From the NCBI GenBank assembly GCA_024663395.1, contig JANFAH010000001.1, forward strand, positions 3,906,001 through 3,970,000: DNA of 64,000 bases, given 5' to 3'. Shown one piece after another: positions 57,570 through 64,000 of the stretch. The stretch's first letter is position 1. Every line of letters begins with the position of its first letter. The translations under genes and the position numbers were made by a program. A model generated the notes under the pieces. It saw nothing but the letters and a program-made list of their open reading frames with translations. It was not told where the DNA came from and did no database searches. The stretch is from Pisolithus tinctorius. Lineage: Eukaryota > Basidiomycota > Agaricomycetes > Boletales > Pisolithaceae.

Positions 57570-58545
57570 ACCTGAAACACAACGAAAGGTTGTCTTTATC
57601 CCAGGAACACGGAAACCCTGCTAGTCCGAAGTGCCATTAGCAGAGCCACGCGTACTTACCTCGCCGTGTGGTCGGGCATTTTGCCGTGCTGAGCATTCGT
57701 GGCACACTACACGCAGTATTCCGCGTGCTTCAACTACTGCGCGCTAATACTCGTCCACTCGGCTGCGTGCTCCCATGTCTCAGCCCTGGAACGCGCGTTG
57801 CGGTGATTGGCTATGGCGAATTTCTTATGAGCCTGTTTACTTCGTCTCACTAACCTGGAATCGCGCTTCTTTCACGGCGTTCTCCACCCCTACTTACCAA
57901 TTCGTCCACTCGTGACTCGAACATACACACGAACTACCACTTCGACCCTACCCCACGAACGAGTCGTACTTCTATTCCTCACTCAACCTGTACACTTCCT
58001 TCACTACGACCCATCAGCGCTGGACGTTTGATACCCTTACTCGCACACGACCCCCCATATACCGTAGTCCCCCCCCCCTCGGAAATGTTCATAATCAGCA
58101 GCCGCGATGTGATTTGGTAGTTCAGTTCTCGATGATACATAGTCTATGTGGTGTTGAAAAGTCGCCGTGGTGGCCAAGTGATGTATTCCATTTATGTGGG
58201 TACTCGATCGTTCCGTCATCAAGTCCCAGCGTGGTTTCTGACAAGTTCGAAGCTAGTCATACAATTGAATGTCACCTAGTCTGGAATATCTTCATGGCAA
58301 GCCTCCGGATCATAGTATACATCCACCTGAAAGATCCACAAGCAGTCTTTTTTATTTAAATTATCGTTCCTGTTCTCATGGAATGCGAAATATTGCCAGT
58401 CGTGGTACGAATCGACGCACGTCCTAGCCAAGGCACGACGAGAAATAGAGCTCGAGGCCTCGCAACCCGCGATATTTCCGCTGCACGCGCTTTGCCTATG
58501 AGATGTCCGATCGAGGTAGTTACAGTGTACTGTAGCTAGATGTCA
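57570..58545. other. Intergenic between converging PBS2 and DBP7 genes
   Basis: Both flanking genes end here, so it holds two 3' regions. No frame with family features was found. Polypyrimidine and polycytosine runs occur (cccccccccc near 58070). Confidence 0.45.
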
Positions 58546-61118
58546 TCATGATACATGTCCTTGTACGAGTTTTTCCAGTGCGGCCCCAGAAGCAATCTGA
58601 AACTCGTCGATGCCACTGCTCATCATCTTACCACCTTTCTTCGACATCCTTCCTTGTGTTCGGACAACCTCCTTCATCCGTGCTTCCGCGTTACCAGCCC
58701 GCTGAGAAAGGTGGAGGCCGCTGGATGTCGCGCGTATCGCGTTTGCTGCCCTGTCAGTTTTAGATTGAACATTATCGGTAGCCTGGGCTCTTGACTTGGC
58801 CTTTCTATCGCTCCCCGTAATGCTCTTTGGGGCCTCCCGCAGCGCAAACGACTTCGCAAGATGTCCAATATGCAAATGCCGGACATGGAAGATGTGCTTT
58901 TCGCTCGCAGGGTGTGTCGCATATGCCCTCATGTGTGATAGGAAAGCTTTCCGCGCGAGTTCCGTATGCTACAAACGGGATCACATCGTAAGCATACGTA
59001 GAAATGACGGCACATACCTCCTTTCGTTGCAGCACCCATCTTTCAAAAGCAAGCTGAACGTCGGTAGCACGCGACTCATACTCCGAGCCTTTGCCACCGA
59101 GTCCTTTGGCAAGGAGGTCTTCCACACTGGTGCCCTCCAAGGTAACTTTCGTGCCCTGGGTATCTGACGATGAATCCTGAAGATTATGCCGCATCTTCTC
59201 CTGAACCCAATCGACCCACTCGGATTCGCTAGGCGCAACTAAACTCCATGCTTCTCCTCCTTTCCCTGCCCGGGCTGTCCGACCAACACGATGCACATAT
59301 TCCGTGACACCACCTTCGGTCGGAAGGTCATATTGTATGACCGCTCGAACGAGAGGAAGATCGAGGCCGCGCGAGGCGACGGAGGTGCAGAGTAGTACAG
59401 ATGATCTCCCGTGACATTTCCCTTTCGTCGACGAAAAGCCGCGCAGGGACTCGAGTCGCATCGGAGTAGGCAGAGATCCATGCAACCGGAATATAAGTGT
59501 ATCTGGTAGGAGCGGTGACCTCATTGCGACCTCTTCGCCTGCTAAATCAGATCCTGCGACTTTCTCCTCCCCGCCCGAATTGCCGCCCTCCGAGTCGGAA
59601 TCATCACCGTTGGTATCATCCCCTCCCATCGATGTTCCTCCCAGCAGTTGCCAGTGGAAATCTACGGAATCGGTACAGCTCAGAAATACAATAACCTTAC
59701 ACCCCTCTTTTGCCTGATTCTGCGCAAGAACCGAACGGAGGAGGGCGACGAGAGTAACAAGCCGCAGCTTGAGAGGTGCCACAACGTATTTCTGAGCCAA
59801 CTGAGATGGGGGAGTAAATTTGGTCGACCCCGCAGGCAGTCCGCCGCCGGCAGACACATTTTCCTCGGATCGTTGCTTATCATCAAAGGCGGTGATCATA
59901 ATCGGATTCATTAAAGCCGTCCCCGCGAGCTTCTGGACGTCTTCTCGTATAGTTGCCGAGCAAAGGATCGTCCGCCTGCGCTGTTCCCAATCCCAACTAC
60001 CGACTTCCAAACTCTTGCCCTCCTTCATAGCTTGCACGGCCAGCCTCCGCCGACCATCTAAACCCTGAATAATTCCCTGGATGGTCTTTTCAAATCCAAG
60101 CTCCATCAGGAGATCAGCTTCATCAAGTACTAGCCATCTGCATTTTCCCACGTTAAACGATGATGTATTCTGGAGGTGATCAAGCAGTCGTCCGGGTGTC
60201 GCCACGAGTATCGGGATACCTTTTCTCAGACGCGCTTTTTCGTGTGTTTTAGTAGCACCTCCTGAAAGTAACCCGGACACAAGCCAGCGCGTGTACCGCA
60301 CGGAATCTTCTGCCTCCTCTGGTTCTGTTTCTGGGCGAAGTTTGAGTTTAAGGAGTGATTCGAGAACATTTGATATCTGCTTCGCAAGTTCTCTAGTAGG
60401 TGCAATGATGACTGCAAGTGTGCCAATGGAACGATCGATGTAGGAATGTGTGCTCAGCGGTAAAAGATCATGAATGATGGGCAAGAGGAACGAGAGGGTC
60501 TTGCCTGAGCCTGTCTGTGATTGGATAAATAAATCTCTGTCAGCCAAGTCCGGGGAACGAGTGAATGCGGGAATGGCAGCGCGTTGAATAGAAGTTGGCT
60601 TCAAAACCCCCATTTTGTTCTCCAAGTGAGCAACGAGAAGTGGGTGAAGGCCGAGCTCAGCAAAACCTGAGGCGTTCGTTAAAGGTGCATTACTTGGCTT
60701 GTAAATTGCCTTTGGACCAGCCGTGGACTGCGGAATATCGATTTTTGGGTTGTGAGAGAACAGCGAGGATATGATCTGCGTTGATGGTTTTGACCGGCCG
60801 TCAGCAGGATTGACGACGGGATGGGGATGTTTATCCAAATGCAACCGCTTCAGTGGGCGAGAAGACACGGCTTCGTCCTCGAAGTGGGACTCCTCATCCT
60901 CATGACTTTGAACAGCAGATTCAGCAGCTTTGGGTGTCCTGAGTTTGCGCTTAAGCACCCTCTTAGCCTTTACCCTACGTGCGAGGATGAGGCCAGCTTG
61001 TTGTAAGCTGTGAAGGTAATCACCTGTCCGTCCAGCGCCGCGATTTTTCTTTTGACACTGGTAACTTGAGTGACGTGGTCGTGTCCGCAGTGAGATTCAG
61101 CACCAGCCCATCGTCCAT
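58546..61118 (-). CDS. DBP7: DEAD-box RNA helicase Dbp7/DDX31
   Basis: Nucleolar ATP-dependent RNA helicase of 60S ribosome assembly. A short first exon starts at ATG 61118 ([16 protein letters not shown] to RRWTD) and joins, across an intron gtgattacc to cacgtag, [16 protein letters not shown]. Core motifs in order: Q motif ([14 protein letters not shown]), SQTGSGKT (I), PTRELAKQ (Ia), TPGRLLDHL (Ib), VLDEADLL (II), CSATIRED (III), [14 protein letters not shown] (IV), [14 protein letters not shown] (V) and [12 protein letters not shown] (VI). The last exon, after an intron ending gtttgtag, carries the Dbp7-type C-terminus ([30 protein letters not shown]) to the stop at 58546. Domain order and length (~830 residues) suit the family. 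Confidence 0.94.
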
Positions 61119-61431
61119 CTGATGGTGTGTTCTCCGCCCGCGTCCTCATCCAAGGATACGGGCATGCGTTAAAAAGGGAAAGAGTTCCCACAGTCCACAT
61201 ATTTCACTCTTCAAAATTAGGGGCTACTACATTCGACTACTCCCCAGGTAACTTCTCTTTTTCGAAGCTTATATGTGCACGTAAGTGTAGTTAGTCTTCG
61301 ATGGTCAACGGAAATGCAAAAAGTGATGTGCACCATAACGTGCAACCAATGCATTTCCCAGAACGAATCAGACAACCAACGCATCATTGCCAGTCAGAGT
61401 TTAATATAGAGATCAACAGGACGATGGAAGC

Positions 61432-62423
61432 CTATACAGATGTTAGTGGTCGGCTAGGACGCGCGGAAGCTGCATACACACCTCCTTCTCCCACTGATCC
61501 TAAGTGTCGTGGTGGGCCAAATCCGATGTCTTGTAATATTGTCGGGAAGTTGCCTGGATGCAATTTCAAGTGCTTCGCGTTCTCTTTCAATTTTTCATCC
61601 AATCGCTTGGCTTTAGCGTATGTTTCCCAGGTTTGAGGCTCCAAGACCAAAGTTCCTCCAGCATTCAGACTCTCGTGCACTTTCCGGAAGAAATGTTTAA
61701 TACCATCATCACCGCAGTTGAGATGGATCCACTTCGTGATCGAAAGACTGTAAGGTACCTCAGTATGCGACGAATTGCCTGCAGAACGACACCCATACGC
61801 AATCACGATGTCATATCTTTCGCCGACAGGTTCAGCCAAGAAGTCTGCTGTGCGGAAGATGACATTGGTGGGAAAATGGCCCTCTTTTATGGTGTCAGTT
61901 GGAATCGGGAGAGGTTCGTGACTGTGCTCGCACGACGCAGGGAAATAGTCGTAGGAATGGCTGTCAGTAACGCGGTCTAGTTTGGATCGTTTAAATACTC
62001 CAGACGAATTGTCGTTTTCGTTCCGCTCCATTACATCCCGCCCAGGGGCCTGCTGACTCCAGAGGCTACGCCGTCTTTTCCACGCACCACGGATGAGAGT
62101 CTCGTCGATATCAACGCCGATGACCCGTGCTGCACCCCAAATTTGACCTACCATGCAATAGATGCTTAGAAGAACAAAGTGCAGACGGCTAATCCCTACC
62201 GATTTCGCATGTCACCCAGCCTTCGTTGCAGCCGATATCGAGGACAGCCTTTCCCGTAAAAAATGACGGTGGTAAGAGCGACAGACGAGGATCGCGTACG
62301 AACGGCCGCTTGGAGTAGTAGCTGTAGAATGACGTTTGGATCGAAAGCAGTGATACCCGTTGTTTAATGAACCCACCCATGATAATTCCCATACACCGGA
62401 GCAATGCTTGATGCCATGGACAT
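61432..62423 (-). CDS. Bin3/MePCE-type RNA 5'-gamma-phosphate methyltransferase
   Basis: SAM-dependent methyltransferase of the Bin3 family, which caps small RNAs such as 7SK or U6 by methylating the 5' gamma-phosphate. Start ATG 62423 (MSMASSIAPVYGNYHG). Exon 1 ends in a gtgggt donor and joins YYSKRPFVRDPRLSLLP. SAM motif I is VLDIGCNEGWVTCEI; across an intron (gtaggg to ggtag) comes QIWGAARVIGVDID, the acidic motif II. Later motifs are YDIVIAYGCRSAG, LSITKWIHLNCGDDGIKHFF, GGTLVLEPQTWETYAKAK and the C-terminal DIGFGPPRHLGSVG. The GNYHGYYSKR opening is the usual family signature. Divergent from the AFG2-type gene. About 300 residues, complete. Confidence 0.9.
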
Positions 62424-62568
62424 CGCTGGCTACCGATATTTCTTGTACGTGATTTACATAGCGAAGAGCGGAACACTCGTCGTCACGGCTGTACCGAAGC
62501 GTAAGAGTTGTTTGCTGACTAATATATTTTTTATACTTGGTCGTGCCCTGAATAGATGATCGCGAACG
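62424..62568. promoter_or_regulatory. Bidirectional promoter, MePCE-like / AFG2-like genes
   Basis: 145 bp separate the two divergent start codons. The interval contains an AT-rich block (taatatattttttatac, ~62519-62536) that may serve transcription on either side. A second in-range ATG at 62556 opens a short out-of-frame uORF-like reading overlapping the AFG2 start. Confidence 0.5.
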
Positions 62569-64000
62569 ATGACCTCCTTAAAATTCACGGTTGGACTCGC
62601 CGATGCTGGGGATTCCGGACACCGTGCTGCCAAGCGCATTATTATTCATGCGGATGTCTTAAAGGTCTCTAAGTTGTGTTCCGGTGATGTCGTTGCTCTA
62701 CGTCAAGTCGACGACACTGCAAACAAGGTGAGAAGAAACTAACGAAGCAAACTCATCACGAGTTTTGGTGGGTTGGCGTCGCTTTTGTTTTTAGTGCTGA
62801 CTTAAGGTTAAACAGCACATTGCGGTTGGAGTTCTGTGGCCATCTCTGGACATACCTCAAAATAGTAGGCATTCTTCTGGACGAGGCGACTGTCACTAAC
62901 CTGTAGATAGGCATCCTCATATCTCGATCTCTTCTTCTTACAGCGCATGTAACAGAGGGTAGCCTGATCCATATATTCCCCCTGTCAGGGAAGCCCACTG
63001 GTGGTGCTACTAACTGGCTACCTTCACTGCAGAATGTCCGTGAGGCCAAATTCGTTCGCTTGAGGGAAATTCCGGCAGAAAATGCGGAAGGCCAATCTTG
63101 TCCAGTTCTGCTTGAAAGTCGAGGAGACAAAAAGCGTCGAGACTGGCTCGCATTATCCTTACGCGAACATCTTGGTAACGTACATACTTCCCAAATTCTT
63201 GTGCACCGTTTTTAAATTACGCTGCAAAAAGTTGGATTGAAATTCTTGTTGACCACTCAAGTGGTGGAAGTTTTATATGAGGGAAATTTTCGAAGGTTCC
63301 GTGTCGAAACAGTCTCGGAAAAACCAAGCGCCGGCGACATCATTTGCGCGCTATCGGATGACGTCGAACGCTTAACTGTCGGTCCACAACTGCTCTGGCT
63401 GACGGGGTGGGACACCACTGTCCACATATTGGATGCGGAAAAAATTGACGCGGCTCCTCATACCCGCCAGGTATGCTCCACTAAAACCGACTATGGGTTA
63501 ATCACAAATATCTACACATTTACATGCAGCTCGCGGAGTCCCTTCACAACAACCCAGCACCCGACGCGTACGCTACGGTGGGCGGTCTGGACGAAACCAT
63601 CCAGCAAATCAAGGACCTTATCGAGATACCATTAACAAGACCGCATCTCTTCGAGCATTTCGGTGAGTGATTTTCCGTTCCAGTGCTATCTCATTCCTGT
63701 TTCACGTTCTGCATCAGGTTTGAAACCACCACGTGGGATACTGCTCCACGGGCCGCCTGGGACAGGCAAGACTCATCTAGCTCGCGCCATAGCCACGTCC
63801 ACGAAATCATCAGTTTTGGTCATCAATGGACCAGAGTTGTCATCAGCCTATCACGGGGAGACGGAGGCACGACTTCGCGACGTGTTCAAGGAGGCTTGGA
63901 ATCGGAGTCCTTGCATTGTCGTCTTGGACGAAGTTGATGCGCTAGTGCCCAGGCGAGAAGATGGCCCAGGAGGAGAAGTGGAGAAAAGAGTCGTTGCAAC
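62569..64000 (+). CDS. AFG2: AAA ATPase of Afg2/Drg1 (SPATA5) type, C-terminus beyond window
   Basis: Cytoplasmic double-AAA ATPase that releases Rlp24 from pre-60S particles. Start ATG 62569 ([17 protein letters not shown]). N-domain exons follow: [94 protein letters not shown]. The D1 AAA domain has [20 protein letters not shown], an intron after the HLFEHFG codons, then [20 protein letters not shown] (Walker A) and [17 protein letters not shown] (Walker B). The window ends at [25 protein letters not shown] wording and the divergent N-domain favour Afg2 over Cdc48; the D2 domain cannot be seen. Confidence 0.87.

Overview
The window looks like nuclear DNA of a basidiomycete, most likely an Agaricomycete mushroom. 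The evidence is many short (about 40-60 nt) GT-AG introns, genes packed on both strands, a KDZ transposase with a CxC1-type cysteine cluster and a Ulp1 tail, a Helitron RepHel protein, and core fungal genes whose closest remembered relatives are basidiomycete. All protein names rest on reading motifs and remembered families; no search was run.

The two ends are gene-dense and conserved. Left end (1-4.4 kb): a Yak1/DYRK kinase cut by the window edge, a PAC4-type proteasome assembly chaperone, and a GRF zinc-finger/coiled-coil gene divergent from it. Right end (43-64 kb): a conserved basidiomycete gene of unknown role, a CSL (Su(H)/CBF1-type) transcription factor, a small membrane protein, ESA1-type MYST acetyltransferase, a PBS2-type MAPKK divergent from it, DBP7 RNA helicase, a Bin3/MePCE-type RNA methyltransferase, and an AFG2/DRG1-type AAA ATPase cut by the window edge.

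The middle (about 4.4-43 kb) is an accessory island built by mobile DNA. (1) A 14.5 kb KDZ-type element (about 7212-21760) has about 1.3 kb terminal inverted repeats. It carries an apparently intact KDZ transposase-Ulp1 gene and two companion genes; a foldback element sits inside its right arm. (2) A 3.3 kb segment holding most of the GRF gene (3199-6480) is present a second time as a decayed copy (24699-41975). (3) That second copy is split by a 14.03 kb Helitron/Helentron-like element (about 25412-39445). The intact copy supplies the empty target site, so the ends can be placed to within about 3 nt.

The Helitron carries a RepHel gene with an intact Rep half and four in-frame TGA codons in the helicase half. 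Its cargo is two spliced genes of unknown function, two paralogous F-box/nucleotidyltransferase-like genes in divergent orientation, and a spliced ribonucleotide reductase small-subunit gene that has lost three of six metal ligands. Between the elements lie broken remnants: a DysF/peroxin-like fragment and an alpha/beta-hydrolase pseudogene without its nucleophile motif. The most interesting material is the Helitron cargo and the structure of the KDZ element.
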